Notes: a model not told the origin generated them from the letters alone. DNA of 64,000 bases from Bryobacterales bacterium (GCA_003163855.1 PLRJ01000162.1:56534-120533); one strand, 5' to 3'; positions 21,400-31,525 are shown, counted from the stretch's first letter. Numbers and translations are program-made.

Positions 21400-21792
21400 A
21401 TGCCGGACAAAGAAACCTTACAGCGAGCCAGGAAAGACAAGGCAGAAGGAAAATCTGCGTCCACCCAGGCGGGCGAGTTTGTGCGCGAGGAAATGGACCA
21501 CATTCGCGAAGGAAAGCACGGTGCCCGTTCTCCGGAACAGGCTATCGCTATCGGCCTTTCCAAAGCGCGCCGGGCTGGGGTTAATCTTCCTCCTCCGAAA
21601 AACGGATCCACGTCCGAGGCGACACGGAAGCGCGCCAAAAAAGATTTGGATAAAGCGCACAGCGGGACCAAGACTAAGCCTTCCCGCAAGCGCTCCCAAG
21701 CCACGCTCAGCGCCCTGAAACGTGAGCCACATTCTTCCGCTTCCAGGTCGGCACTTTCAAAACACGCTAAACGCGCCGGCAAGCGGAAATGA
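21400..21792 (+). CDS. DUF6496-type basic protein
   Basis: MPDKETLQRARKDKAEGKSASTQAGEFVREEMDHIREGKHGARSPEQAIAIGLSKARRAGVNLPPP. Confidence 0.78.
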   Translation: MPDKETLQRARKDKAEGKSASTQAGEFVREEMDHIREGKHGARSPEQAIAIGLSKARRAGVNLPPPKNGSTSEATRKRAKKDLDKAHSGTKTKPSRKRSQATLSALKREPHSSASRSALSKHAKRAGKRK

Positions 21793-22415
21793 ATAGCCCG
21801 TCGCTAAAGAATAAGGTCAAAACGCTGCTCAAAGACCATGGCAGGACCTTCTCGGAAGATCTCGGTCTAAGTCTCAAATCGAACCAACCTGATTCGCTTT
21901 TCTGTCTCCTGGTTGCGTCGCTCCTGTTCAGCGCCCGCATCAGTCACACGGCTGCGCTGGAATCGGCCCGCTCCTTCATAAAGCATGGCTGGACAACCCC
22001 GCAGAAGCTTCTGAAAAGCAAGTGGGAACAGCGCGTGAAAGTCCTGGATGAAGCTGGTTATGCGCGCTTCGACGAGCGAACTTCAACCATGCTCGGCGAT
22101 ACGTCTCAGCTTCTGGTGGACCGCTACCACGGCGACCTCCGCAATCTTCGCAAAGAAGCCAAAAAGGATCCGCTCGCTGAGCGTAATCTGCTGAAGCAAT
22201 GCAAGGGAATCGGAGACCTGGGGGCCAGCATCTTTCTTCGCGAAGCTCAAGTCGCCTGGCCGGAGAACTATCCCTTTGCCGACGCAAGAGTCCTCTCCAG
22301 CGCCAGGAAATTCGGCCTGCCTGCCGATACCCGCGAACTTGCCAGCCTCGTCGCCGGACCGACGGCTTTCGCTCGCCTGGTAAGCGCCTTGATTCGCGTA
22401 CAACTTGAATCATGA
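21789..22415 (+). CDS. HhH-GPD / endonuclease III-like protein
   Basis: CKGIGDLGASIFLREAQVAWPENYPFADARV; no C-terminal FeS cysteines; ATGA overlap. Confidence 0.7.
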   Translation: MNSPSLKNKVKTLLKDHGRTFSEDLGLSLKSNQPDSLFCLLVASLLFSARISHTAALESARSFIKHGWTTPQKLLKSKWEQRVKVLDEAGYARFDERTSTMLGDTSQLLVDRYHGDLRNLRKEAKKDPLAERNLLKQCKGIGDLGASIFLREAQVAWPENYPFADARVLSSARKFGLPADTRELASLVAGPTAFARLVSALIRVQLES

Positions 22416-23188
22416 GGCCTCTCGTTTTTTTGGGCTTGGCGATTGTTCTGCGGACTGCAGCCGCTGACCCGGTGCCGGTCCGCCATGCTCAAGGCCTTGT
22501 GCATGGCTTCCTGACACTCAGCGATCTCAATCATCACGTTCTTGCCACAGGTGACCTGCTGCAATACAACAACGGCAACAACGTCACTTCTGAACTCATT
22601 TTTCACTTTAAAGACGGTTCGCTGCACGATGAAACAGCCGTCTATTCTCAGCACCGCACCTTCCAGATCCTTTCTTACCGGCTGGTGCAGAAAGGACCCG
22701 CTTTCAAACACGCGATTGACCTGTCGTTCAACACCGCTACGGGCCGCACCACGGTGAAAGAACTCGGAGAGGGCAACAAAGAAAAGACCATTTCCGATCA
22801 CCTGAAGCTTCCCAACGACTTGGCAAATGGAATCATCACCACGCTGTTGCTCGACCTCGATCACTCCACCCCGAAAACCACCGTATCCATGCTCATAGCG
22901 ACTCCCAAACCAAGACTCGTGAAGCTCGTCATCACACCCGCCGCCGGCGGCTCCTTTTCCATAGCAGGTGTAGCGCGAGAAGCCATTTGCTACGACATCA
23001 AGATTGATTTAGGTGGCGTGGTCGGAGTGATAGCGCCGCTGGTCGGAAAACAACCGCCCGACTTCCGGGTCTGGATTATCCCGGGAAAAGCACCGGGCTT
23101 CCTCAAAATGGAGGCTCCCCTCTACGACGGTGGACCTGTCTGGCGCATCGAACTTGCAAGCCCGGTCTGGGGCAAGTCCGACAACTAG
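22412..23188 (+). CDS. Hypothetical secreted protein
   Basis: Signal peptide-like start; ATGA overlap with upstream gene. Confidence 0.65.
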   Translation: MRPLVFLGLAIVLRTAAADPVPVRHAQGLVHGFLTLSDLNHHVLATGDLLQYNNGNNVTSELIFHFKDGSLHDETAVYSQHRTFQILSYRLVQKGPAFKHAIDLSFNTATGRTTVKELGEGNKEKTISDHLKLPNDLANGIITTLLLDLDHSTPKTTVSMLIATPKPRLVKLVITPAAGGSFSIAGVAREAICYDIKIDLGGVVGVIAPLVGKQPPDFRVWIIPGKAPGFLKMEAPLYDGGPVWRIELASPVWGKSDN

Positions 23189-23265
23189 TGACAATGAGTC
23201 TGGGCACGCTAATAGCGACGAAATAACTTCGGCGGCGCTCTGTCTCACATCCAGAGGCGAGTCAC

Positions 23266-23499
23266 ATGGCGGAAGACCGATGCTGGCCAGGCTACGAACC
23301 TGTCAAAGGCAAGAAGAAACACGAGCAGGGAAGCTGCCGTCCCAAGGCTGAATCAAAAGAAACGACCGGCGAGAAAAAGTTCCGTGCCAAACGGAAGAAA
23401 CAGTTGGACGAATGGCAAGCCGAACATCCGAAAACTCGCCGCTCGGCCGCTCAACATTTGCCCGCTCCAAAGGCCGGCAAAGCCAAACCTAAGAAGTAG
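23266..23499 (+). CDS. Small basic hypothetical protein
   Basis: AGAGGCGAG upstream; lysine-rich, MAEDRCWPGYEPVKGKKKHEQGSC. Confidence 0.6.
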   Translation: MAEDRCWPGYEPVKGKKKHEQGSCRPKAESKETTGEKKFRAKRKKQLDEWQAEHPKTRRSAAQHLPAPKAGKAKPKK

Positions 23500-23575
23500 C
23501 TTTTAGCAAGCCTCGAGTGCGTATTCCTCCTGGTAGGGCGGCCTGTCAGGCTGCGGAGTGGCTTTCTAGCCAGCT

Positions 23576-24583
23576 CTAACTCGAACCTGTAAACCAGAGT
23601 CTTATTCGCTCAAAAACTTCGCGTTGCACGTCGCGCGCGGGTTCGGCCGCGATCTTAAATCCGTGGTCTGCACCGACGACCCAATCAAGCGTACAGTCTC
23701 GTCCGCGAGCAAGGAGTTCGGCATAGAGAACGTCCGTCGCCGCAGGCGCCACACTTTTGTCTTCCGTTCCCTGCCAAATGTATACGCGGGCTTTCGTAAG
23801 GTTTAAGGCGGATACGCACGAGGATCGTGCAAAACTTGTCCAAGCCCGGTGCGAATGCCCTAGAAAGAGCTTCGATGAGCTTTCAGGATCGCGGAGAACT
23901 TGTTGCCAGTCATCGACCAGCTTCTTAACACGATCCTTTGGGTCGTCAGACACGTCCTTGTATAAGATGCCGGCCCTACAGAATTCAATAAGCGAGAACA
24001 GTCGTGTCGGACCGCCCCCGGCAAGAGAGGCCACGTGCGTCACGAATGGATTCATGGCGGCCACGGTGCAGGCGACCAATCCGCCCTCCGAGTGTCCAAC
24101 CACTAATGTGCGGGACGAATCGATATAAGGCAGCGTCGCCGCTGCCCGCATGGCGGCAGATATAGCCTCCGACCATCGTTCCAGTGTGTATTCGCGTCGA
24201 AATTCCTCGTTTGGTCCTTCAGATGTGCCCATGTGCTCCGGGTGTTCTCCCAACTGGAGGCCAGGCTTCTCTACAATCGCGATGCGAGCTCTTCCCTTAA
24301 AAACCTCCCGCAAGACTCTATGTCCGTCCAGCAGACGATCTCCGCGCTTCAGGAAGTTTGAATCCGCTCCTGAACCAAGAATTGAAACAATGAGGGGCAG
24401 TTTGGAGGCATTGTCTTCCTCTTGAGTTACGAAGAATCTTATCCTTCGTCCGAACCGATCGGAAATTGAGTAGGCAATATAAGGAAAACCAGTCGCTTGG
24501 ACGGTCTCCTTCTTGAGATCTAGAAAGGCTTGGGCGATTGAAAGAGCGGGCGGCAGCCCTACAACTGATCGTCTCGTAATCAA
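23576..24583 (-). CDS. Alpha/beta hydrolase
   Basis: LVVGHSEGGLVA nucleophile elbow; late ADHGF. Confidence 0.8.
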   Translation of the reverse strand: MITRRSVVGLPPALSIAQAFLDLKKETVQATGFPYIAYSISDRFGRRIRFFVTQEEDNASKLPLIVSILGSGADSNFLKRGDRLLDGHRVLREVFKGRARIAIVEKPGLQLGEHPEHMGTSEGPNEEFRREYTLERWSEAISAAMRAAATLPYIDSSRTLVVGHSEGGLVACTVAAMNPFVTHVASLAGGGPTRLFSLIEFCRAGILYKDVSDDPKDRVKKLVDDWQQVLRDPESSSKLFLGHSHRAWTSFARSSCVSALNLTKARVYIWQGTEDKSVAPAATDVLYAELLARGRDCTLDWVVGADHGFKIAAEPARDVQREVFERIRLWFTGSS

Positions 24584-24781
24584 GTAAGTTCTCCGAACAA
24601 CACAATGGTTCTAAGAGCAACGTGCTCAAAAAACAGCAGATGCTGAGAAAACAGCATATAGGCTAACGAGAGAGCTGTCAACTTCCTGTTCTTTGCAGTA
24701 GTTTTTCCTGGCGATACTAAGGCCCTAGTCGTTGTCTTGGCGGTGAAGTCACCCAGCCCGGCTAAGAGATCTTACATAGCT

Positions 24782-25183
24782 TTACAGAGCAATGATCTGA
24801 GCTGCCGGATCCAGACGCCGTAGATCCCCGGGATCGCTGGTAACGATGAGGTCTTGCCGCACCCTGGCGAGGATCACGACTGAGGCGTCAATAACATCCG
24901 GAACGCTGGCGGCGCCGCAGAGTTCTCCACAGGCTCGCGCAAGTTGCTCGTCAAGAGGAACAATCTCCACTTCCTCGCTCCGCAAGAACCGCCCTAAGGT
25001 AACCTGCAGCCGACCGTTGCGCCAGGCTTGCCCGACGACGCCGGCGGGCACACGGAAATCCCGGCCTTGGGCTAACGCCCGTTGCAGCAAGGCGATCATG
25101 CGCTTATCACCGCGCTCTAAGGCGATCAACGCGCCGGTATCCAGTACTATTCCCGCCGCTGTTGGAGTGCGCGTTCTGCCCAT
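24782..25183 (-). CDS. PIN-domain (VapC-like) toxin
   Basis: GIVLDTGALIALERGD...DVIDASVVILAR...LIVTSDPGDL. Confidence 0.85.
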   Translation of the reverse strand: MGRTRTPTAAGIVLDTGALIALERGDKRMIALLQRALAQGRDFRVPAGVVGQAWRNGRLQVTLGRFLRSEEVEIVPLDEQLARACGELCGAASVPDVIDASVVILARVRQDLIVTSDPGDLRRLDPAAQIIAL

Positions 25184-25383
25184 TTGATGTCCTTAGCAGC
25201 GGGCTTGCCGTGTTGCTCGATCAGGTCTCGTAGCACTTCCTGCAGAGACTCGCGTTTCTCCTGCTCCGCCAAGACCTTGGCGATGTAACCTGAGACCGAG
25301 CCAGCTCGCCCCGCACGAACTTCCCGATGAACCCGCGCGATCTGATCCTTGGGCAGACTGATCGCGATCTTAGAGGTGGTCAT
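25147..25383 (-). CDS. Ribbon-helix-helix (VapB-like) antitoxin
   Basis: MTTSKIAISLPKDQIARVHREVRAGRAGSVSGYIAKVLAEQEK; overlaps toxin start. Confidence 0.8.
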   Translation of the reverse strand: MTTSKIAISLPKDQIARVHREVRAGRAGSVSGYIAKVLAEQEKRESLQEVLRDLIEQHGKPAAKDIKWAERALQQRRE

Positions 25384-25635
25384 ACTACGATCATACCCGA
25401 GACGCTGGGGGCGGCTGCGATCCGCGTCGTGACTGTGGTGAAGCTGTAAGTGACCAAATACCGGTGACGCCATGAGTGCCGGTTGATTGCGCTTGGAAGT
25501 AAGTATGTTGTGCCTGGGTTCAAGCCGCTTACTCCCGCTTCGGCTCCATGGCGCCGCTACAGACAGCTCTGACCAATAATCACAGCGGCGTACTCACAAC
25601 TGGAGCAGGGTGGCCTTCCTTACGGATGACGTCGG

Positions 25636-25747
25636 GTGGATGCCTGCGCCGGTAACCGTTAGGCGCACATTCCTTGACAGGTAGACTGAAATCGGGATTT
25701 CAGCAAGACCTGGCGGTTGGCTGATGAGCCGGGTGGGCGTCGCCAGG
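25636..25747. other. Hairpin-rich intergenic region (possible structured RNA)
   Basis: TGCGCC...GGCGCA; CTGAAAT-CGGG-ATTTCAG (25686-25703); CCTGGCG...CGCCAGG enclosing GGCT-GATG-AGCC. Confidence 0.4.
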
Positions 25748-25891
25748 CCGACCAGGCTCTGTCCTGAAAAGCCAGCACCCTAACCACTAACCGCAGCATC
25801 GAAGCAGTATTCCGCCGAGTCGCGCGTCTTCACCGCTTTGCAGATACATGCTGAAACAAAGTCTCTGGTTACTTAGTCACTCCACCGTCGC

Positions 25892-27463
25892 ATGCCCGAA
25901 CAAGATACGTCTCAACAGAATCTAAAGCCGGGAGTAAACCCCTGGATTGTTGCATTAGCCGTAATTCTACCAGCGTTTATGGAGGTCATTGATACTTCCA
26001 TCGCCTCGGTATGCGTGCCTTACATCGCGGGCAGTTTGTCGGCCTCTAATGATGAAGCCACCTATGTTCTGACGTTCTATCTGCTGTCGAACGCGGTAGT
26101 GTTGCCGGCCAGCGCATGGTTTGGCTTGCGCTTTGGACGCAAGCGCTTTCTAATTACGTCCATTGTCATCTTCACCATCGCATCGTTCTTTTGCGGCGCG
26201 GCCAGCAGTCTGGTTGTCATCCTGATTGCGCGCCTTATACAAGGGGCGGGCGGAGGCGCCTTGCAGCCTATCTCGCAAGCCATTCTAACGGAAAGTTTCC
26301 CGCCTGAAAAACGTGGCATGGCGATGGGTCTCTTCGGCCTCGGCGTGGTGGTGGCGCCGGTCCTGGGGCCAACATTAGGCGGTTGGCTCACCGATAACTA
26401 TTCGTGGCGCTGGGCGTTCTATATCAACATTCCTATCGGTGTCATCGCCATTTTTTTGATCATGCGGTTTATTCAAGATCCGCCCTACATCAAGAATGCG
26501 AAACCAGGAAAGCTCGATTCCATTGGCTTCGGGCTGCTGGCGGTTGGCTTGGGCTGCATGCAGATCATACTGGATCGCGGCCAACAGGACGACTGGTTTG
26601 GCGCCACCTGGGTACGCTATGCGTTCATCCTCATGGTGCTGACACTAGGTGGCTTTATCTACTCGCAACTCACGCGGGAAAAGACGCTGGTAGACCTTAG
26701 AATCTTTATGAATCGCAACTTTGCGATGGGCTGCATACTGATTTTCATGTTCGGTGCGGCAGTGTATTCGGCGGTGACGCTGCTGCCCCTTTACTACCAG
26801 TCGATGATGGATTACTCGGCGTGGACAGCGGGATTGGTGGTCTCGCCGCGTGGTTTAGGATCCATCCTCGCCATGCCGATAGTCGGGCTGCTGGTGGCAC
26901 GCATGGACTCGCGCATTCTGGTGTCGCTGGGCTTTGGCATTTTTGGCATTTGCAGTCTCGCGTGGGGCAATCTGACCCTGCAGATGTCACCTTGGTCGCT
27001 GCTTCTCCCGGTTGTCATTAGCGGATTCTCGCTCGGACTTGTGTTCGTTCCGCTTTCAGTGACTTCGCTCGGTGGCCTGAAGCCGGAACAGGTCGGAAAT
27101 GGCAGCGGTCTTTACAACCTGATGAGGAACATAGGGGGCAGCGTCGGCATCTCGATCGTGGAAACGCTGCTGGCAAGGCGCGAGCAGTTTCATCAGAATG
27201 AAATCGTGAAGAACCTGCCGGCTTCCGGCCGGGAGTGGCAGCAGCATGTAAACACTTTGACGCATTTCTTCGAAGGTTTCAGCAATCATGTCACGGCGCA
27301 CTCGCAGGCGATAGCGAGAATAGGCCGGCAGGTGCAGCAGCAGTCGGAGGTCTATTCGTATGTTGACGATTTCCGGTTTATGGCCATGGCGTGTTTTCTA
27401 TGTGTGCCGATGGTGTGGATGGTGAAACGAGTGAAGGCGAAGGGCGACGTTCCGGTACATTAA
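25892..27463 (+). CDS. DHA2 (EmrB/QacA) family MFS efflux transporter
   Basis: DTSIASVCVPYIAGSL...GWLTDNYSWRWAFYINIPIGV. Confidence 0.93.
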   Translation: MPEQDTSQQNLKPGVNPWIVALAVILPAFMEVIDTSIASVCVPYIAGSLSASNDEATYVLTFYLLSNAVVLPASAWFGLRFGRKRFLITSIVIFTIASFFCGAASSLVVILIARLIQGAGGGALQPISQAILTESFPPEKRGMAMGLFGLGVVVAPVLGPTLGGWLTDNYSWRWAFYINIPIGVIAIFLIMRFIQDPPYIKNAKPGKLDSIGFGLLAVGLGCMQIILDRGQQDDWFGATWVRYAFILMVLTLGGFIYSQLTREKTLVDLRIFMNRNFAMGCILIFMFGAAVYSAVTLLPLYYQSMMDYSAWTAGLVVSPRGLGSILAMPIVGLLVARMDSRILVSLGFGIFGICSLAWGNLTLQMSPWSLLLPVVISGFSLGLVFVPLSVTSLGGLKPEQVGNGSGLYNLMRNIGGSVGISIVETLLARREQFHQNEIVKNLPASGREWQQHVNTLTHFFEGFSNHVTAHSQAIARIGRQVQQQSEVYSYVDDFRFMAMACFLCVPMVWMVKRVKAKGDVPVH

Positions 27464-27546
27464 GCGTCGCCCCGGCCTCCTAACATCCATAACCATGCCT
27501 TGCGCCGCAGCAATGGACCGTGCGGCGCTCGTCTTCAGGATTCCCG

Positions 27547-28563
27547 TTAATACAAGCTTCGCGACGAAGTTGCCGATTCCAGGTACACTGGGAACGATTT
27601 CACGCCATGGAAAAATGTGCTGAAATCGCGGTACCAGCTCATGTTGCACCTGTTACACGGCTCCGTGGCGAAATCGTCTTTTGTCATCGTCAGGATGTTG
27701 CCCAGCACCTGCGGCAATTGCATACACGGTCTTACATCTAAGAACCAGTCGACAAACATGACGCGATTTCCACCCAGACACTCATAGCGCACCGTTGCCG
27801 GATCGGTGAGGTACTGGATGATATTTTCCATCGACGCTATCGAGTTGACGATTGGATACTTCTTCATCTTCTTGATCTCAATGACGCTTTGAAGCGCCTT
27901 GATGACCCCGGGTTTATTCAGGCTGATGCCTTCTCCGCCGAGAGGATACAAGACCGATTTCGAGAAAGTCGGGTAGTTGACGGAGATGTGATCGAAGCCC
28001 ATGTCAATTGCCTTCATGAAGACTTTTTCCATCCGGTCGTGGTTGTCGTTCCAGATCAAGATGGAAGCCATGGATTTGATTTTCGTGCGCTTGATCCGCT
28101 TCACGGCGTCTTCGATGCCGTTCAAGATATCCGGAATCCTTCTGGATGCCTCGCAGACTTTAGGATCGTCCGAATCGAACGATATGGAGAGCATGTCCGT
28201 CTTCGCTTCGTCCAGGCCGTCCAGAATGGGTTCGGTAATGAGCGAAGGCGCGGCATCAAGAACCGCGGTATGAATGTTGCGGGAATTGCATTTCTTCGCA
28301 AAATCGATAATGTTCGGATGAAGCAGCGGTTCGCCGCCTGTAAGAGTGATATGGGCAACGCCGAAGTCGGCGAGTTTATCGATGGCCTGCAACCCCTTCT
28401 CTCTATCCACATACTGCCTGGGCCGCTGCTTCCAGATGTCGCAGAACGTGCATTTGGCAATGCACTCGTTAGTAATGGCAAATTCTGCAAGGCGCATGGA
28501 ACCGTTAAGAAACGTCTTGAGAATGTTGGTGTGTTTTGCTGTCATCCTGATCGGCATAAATCT
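27547..28563 (-). CDS. Radical SAM protein with SPASM-like C-terminal cysteines
   Basis: CIAKCTFCDIW; HITLTGGEPLLHP; C-terminal RPCMQL...PCNRCN; likely start MPIRMTAKH. Confidence 0.85.
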   Translation of the reverse strand, partial: RFMPIRMTAKHTNILKTFLNGSMRLAEFAITNECIAKCTFCDIWKQRPRQYVDREKGLQAIDKLADFGVAHITLTGGEPLLHPNIIDFAKKCNSRNIHTAVLDAAPSLITEPILDGLDEAKTDMLSISFDSDDPKVCEASRRIPDILNGIEDAVKRIKRTKIKSMASILIWNDNHDRMEKVFMKAIDMGFDHISVNYPTFSKSVLYPLGGEGISLNKPGVIKALQSVIEIKKMKKYPIVNSIASMENIIQYLTDPATVRYECLGGNRVMFVDWFLDVRPCMQLPQVLGNILTMTKDDFATEPCNRCNMSWYRDFSTFFHGVKSFPVYLESATSSRSLY

Positions 28564-28744
28564 CCCTTGGTAGGCGCAGGCGCGCGCTCGTCGCAATTTA
28601 GTTAGCTGAATTGTACATCCATTCGCCTCCCCGGCGAAACCTTTTCCTCTCTTTTATTTGTCGAATGCCGGCTCCTCACAGACGCTGACCGAAAAATGCC
28701 ATAATACGCGAAGACGCGATGGTGGCTAAATTGAGGAGATCTTA

Positions 28745-28966
28745 ATGCGAGGTTGCGCTACCTGCGCTGAGTTAGAGTTGCTGCTGGAGAAGACGGCAGA
28801 TGCGCACTGGGACCTGGTCCTTAAAGGTTCCGACGGGCTGGATCCCGAGCAGGCGAAAGCGGCAAAGCAACAGATCCGTGCGGCCAAGCTCGCCGCCGAC
28901 GACGCGCTGGAACGCTACAAGCTTCATCGCGAGACCGCGCACGCCCAAACAGCGTCTTCAACCTGA
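28745..28966 (+). CDS. Small hypothetical protein
   Basis: GAGGAGAT before ATG; helical composition. Confidence 0.55.
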   Translation: MRGCATCAELELLLEKTADAHWDLVLKGSDGLDPEQAKAAKQQIRAAKLAADDALERYKLHRETAHAQTASST

Positions 28967-29148
28967 AATGGCCGCCGCATCGTCAGCGGTTGACCTGTCT
29001 GTCGAACGTATCTGGCAGGAACTGGACCAGCTTTTCAACGACTGGGTCGGGTCTTGATCGTCGCGCGTGTTTTGTCAAAACGATTAGAACGGTCAGTACT
29101 CCTTACGCCATTTCGCCAGGCGTCCAAGCATGCCCACAATAAATCATC

Positions 29149-31473
29149 ATGAATGCGTCGATGAATCGTGGCATCTCTCCAGGCCATTCAAAGTTCCTGA
29201 TTTTGTTCCCGGTAGTCTTGTCGGTCAACCTCTTCTGCACGAGCCTGCCGGCGGTCGCCCAGACCGGCGTACCGCTACCTTCCGGTATGCAGGAGTGCGC
29301 GGCAGAAAACGGCACCTGTACGCTTCCGGCAGGCGTCACCGCGGACGTGTACTTCGGCGCGGGCAGCTACTACGCTGTCAGCAGCGGTGTCACCGGCTCC
29401 ATCAGTTGCTCGGACACCGTGTTCGGCGATCCCTATCCCAACGTGGCCAAGGCCTGCTACGCCTTCACCACACTGCCCTACGCCCAAGCCAGCTGGTACA
29501 CGACGGCCAAGGTGGGCATCTTCACCACCTACACGCCCGGGCTCAGCACGGATTCGGCTGGAAAAACATACTCGCTGAACGCCACCGCTAACGGCTTCAA
29601 CGCGACCCAATATGCGGCAGACGTCGCAAGCTTTGGCGCACAGTATGTCGTCTTCACCGTTTGGCACAAGGGAATGTACCCACTGTATCCGAGCGCCGTT
29701 ACCACCCAGTGGCGTCCTGGAACGAATTCTTCGACACGTGATGTGATCGCCGACCTAATAACGGCGCTAGCGCCTTACAACATCAAACTGATGCTCTATA
29801 TTCACGCGTCCGACGGTCAGGACATGGACTCGACCGACCAGGCAGCGACCGGTTGGAACGATCCCACAAATAGTTATGCGACCTGGAATAAATATGTCAA
29901 TGCTCTCATTCAGGAAGTCGGCAATCGCTACGGTACTTCAGTGGCGGGCTACTGGCTGGACGAAGCCTACTCGGCGGATTTTCAACTGCGTGTCAACAAG
30001 GCGGAACTCTACACAAGCATGAAGGCAGGGAATGCCAATCGAATCCTGATAGGCAACATCGGTCCGGGTTTTAACACTCCGTCGCCGCAATACTCGGCTA
30101 CCGATTACGGCGCGCGCGAGTATTATCAACGGCCGGCGGCGATCACTAATTGGCAAACAACCGCGAATCTCACCACCGTCCAGGCGAGCACTTCATGCTG
30201 GTGGGCTTGCACGACCGCGAGCCAGGCTAGCCTGATGAGCGGCACTGCCGCACAGTTTCTTCAATACACCGTCTTACAGGCCGCCTCCAACACGCGGGGC
30301 GGTGGCGTGTCGCTTGCCGTCTCTCCATATGTCGGCACAACAAGTCCGCTGTGGGAGACCGGCGTGAAGACGACCATGGCTGCCTTCGGCACGGAAGTGG
30401 TGAATGCCGGACCTTCGCTTGCGGGAACGACGCCGAGCACGGCCTACCCGGTTGCGTTCAACACCTCACTGCCGACTCTGCCGAACGGCATCGTGGCACT
30501 CACCTCCGGCGACAACTCGAAGACCTACATCCATGTCTTGACGCCGCCTTCCGGCAAATCCCTGAAGCTGCCGCCACCGGCGGATCAGGTGACCTTTTCG
30601 GCTGGCGCACTGCTCTCCAACGGCGACCCCGTCGCCATCAGCCAGACCGCCAGCGGCGTGACGCTGACGCTCAGCAGCGCCGATAGCTGGAGCAGCCTCG
30701 ACACCGTCATCCAATTGACGAATACTCACTACCAACCGGCGCTCTACAACGACACCAACAGCAGCATCCTCTACCAGGGAAGCTCCTGGGGCTACTCGTC
30801 GAATCGCGGCGCCGGGGACTATGACAACGACGTCCATTACACGACCAACAATGGAGATTCCTTCTCGTTCACCTTCAACGGCGTCGGCATCACCTACATT
30901 ACGTCTGAGTCAAGTGCCTACGGGTCGGCGAACGTGTACCTGGATGGTAACTTCGTGAAATCGGTGAGTGCCTACACTTCACAGAGCTATGTGCCCCAGC
31001 AGACCCTGTTCTCCTTCGTGGGTCTGGAGCCCGGTTCCCACACTCTCCAGGTCGTGAAAACCGGCGGAACCTGGATGCAACTCGACGCACTCTATGTACA
31101 GCCTGCGCTGGTGAACGACTCATCTTCGAGCTTTACCTACCCCTCCACATGGGGTGTCTCGAGCGGACGAGGCGCCGGTGACTTCGACGACGACCTGCAT
31201 TACACCACCACCCAGGGCGATTCGTTCCAGTACGCGTTCACAGGCTCTGCGATCGACTACATCGCCCCTACCGGACCGCAGTACGGCACGGAAGACATCT
31301 ATATTGATGGAACTAAGATCGGCAGTACAACCGCGTATGCGACCAGCTATAACCCGCAGCAGTTGCTTTACTCCGCGCATGGATTGTCGAATGGCTCGCA
31401 TGTATTAAAAGTTGTCATGACCGGTGGCAGCTATCTCCAGGTGGATGCCGTGCGAGTGTACACCGGCGGTTAA
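29149..31473 (+). CDS. GH29-like (alpha-L-fucosidase-like) secreted protein with two tandem C-terminal domains
   Basis: KVGIFTTYTPG; YVVFTVWHKGM; VAGYWLDEAYSADF; two ~120-aa RGAGDxDxDxHYTTxxGDSF repeats. Confidence 0.75.
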   Translation: MNASMNRGISPGHSKFLILFPVVLSVNLFCTSLPAVAQTGVPLPSGMQECAAENGTCTLPAGVTADVYFGAGSYYAVSSGVTGSISCSDTVFGDPYPNVAKACYAFTTLPYAQASWYTTAKVGIFTTYTPGLSTDSAGKTYSLNATANGFNATQYAADVASFGAQYVVFTVWHKGMYPLYPSAVTTQWRPGTNSSTRDVIADLITALAPYNIKLMLYIHASDGQDMDSTDQAATGWNDPTNSYATWNKYVNALIQEVGNRYGTSVAGYWLDEAYSADFQLRVNKAELYTSMKAGNANRILIGNIGPGFNTPSPQYSATDYGAREYYQRPAAITNWQTTANLTTVQASTSCWWACTTASQASLMSGTAAQFLQYTVLQAASNTRGGGVSLAVSPYVGTTSPLWETGVKTTMAAFGTEVVNAGPSLAGTTPSTAYPVAFNTSLPTLPNGIVALTSGDNSKTYIHVLTPPSGKSLKLPPPADQVTFSAGALLSNGDPVAISQTASGVTLTLSSADSWSSLDTVIQLTNTHYQPALYNDTNSSILYQGSSWGYSSNRGAGDYDNDVHYTTNNGDSFSFTFNGVGITYITSESSAYGSANVYLDGNFVKSVSAYTSQSYVPQQTLFSFVGLEPGSHTLQVVKTGGTWMQLDALYVQPALVNDSSSSFTYPSTWGVSSGRGAGDFDDDLHYTTTQGDSFQYAFTGSAIDYIAPTGPQYGTEDIYIDGTKIGSTTAYATSYNPQQLLYSAHGLSNGSHVLKVVMTGGSYLQVDAVRVYTGG

Positions 31474-31525
31474 TACCGCCTTCGTGAGTTCAGCCGCATT
31501 GCTGTTTGGGGTATAGGGCGGCTCT

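Noticed and set aside
24782-25383. VapBC-like module as a novel toxin-antitoxin system
   Set aside because: PIN plus RHH with overlapping genes is a standard VapBC layout; annotated but not novel.
25517-25549. CCTGGGTTCAAGCC...CTTCGGCTCCA looks like a tRNA 3' end
   Set aside because: T-stem does not pair and no 5' half was found; too degenerate to call.
25719-25740. CTGATGAG core suggestive of a hammerhead ribozyme
   Set aside because: No GAAA after stem II and no NUH cleavage context; kept only as part of a generic hairpin-rich region.
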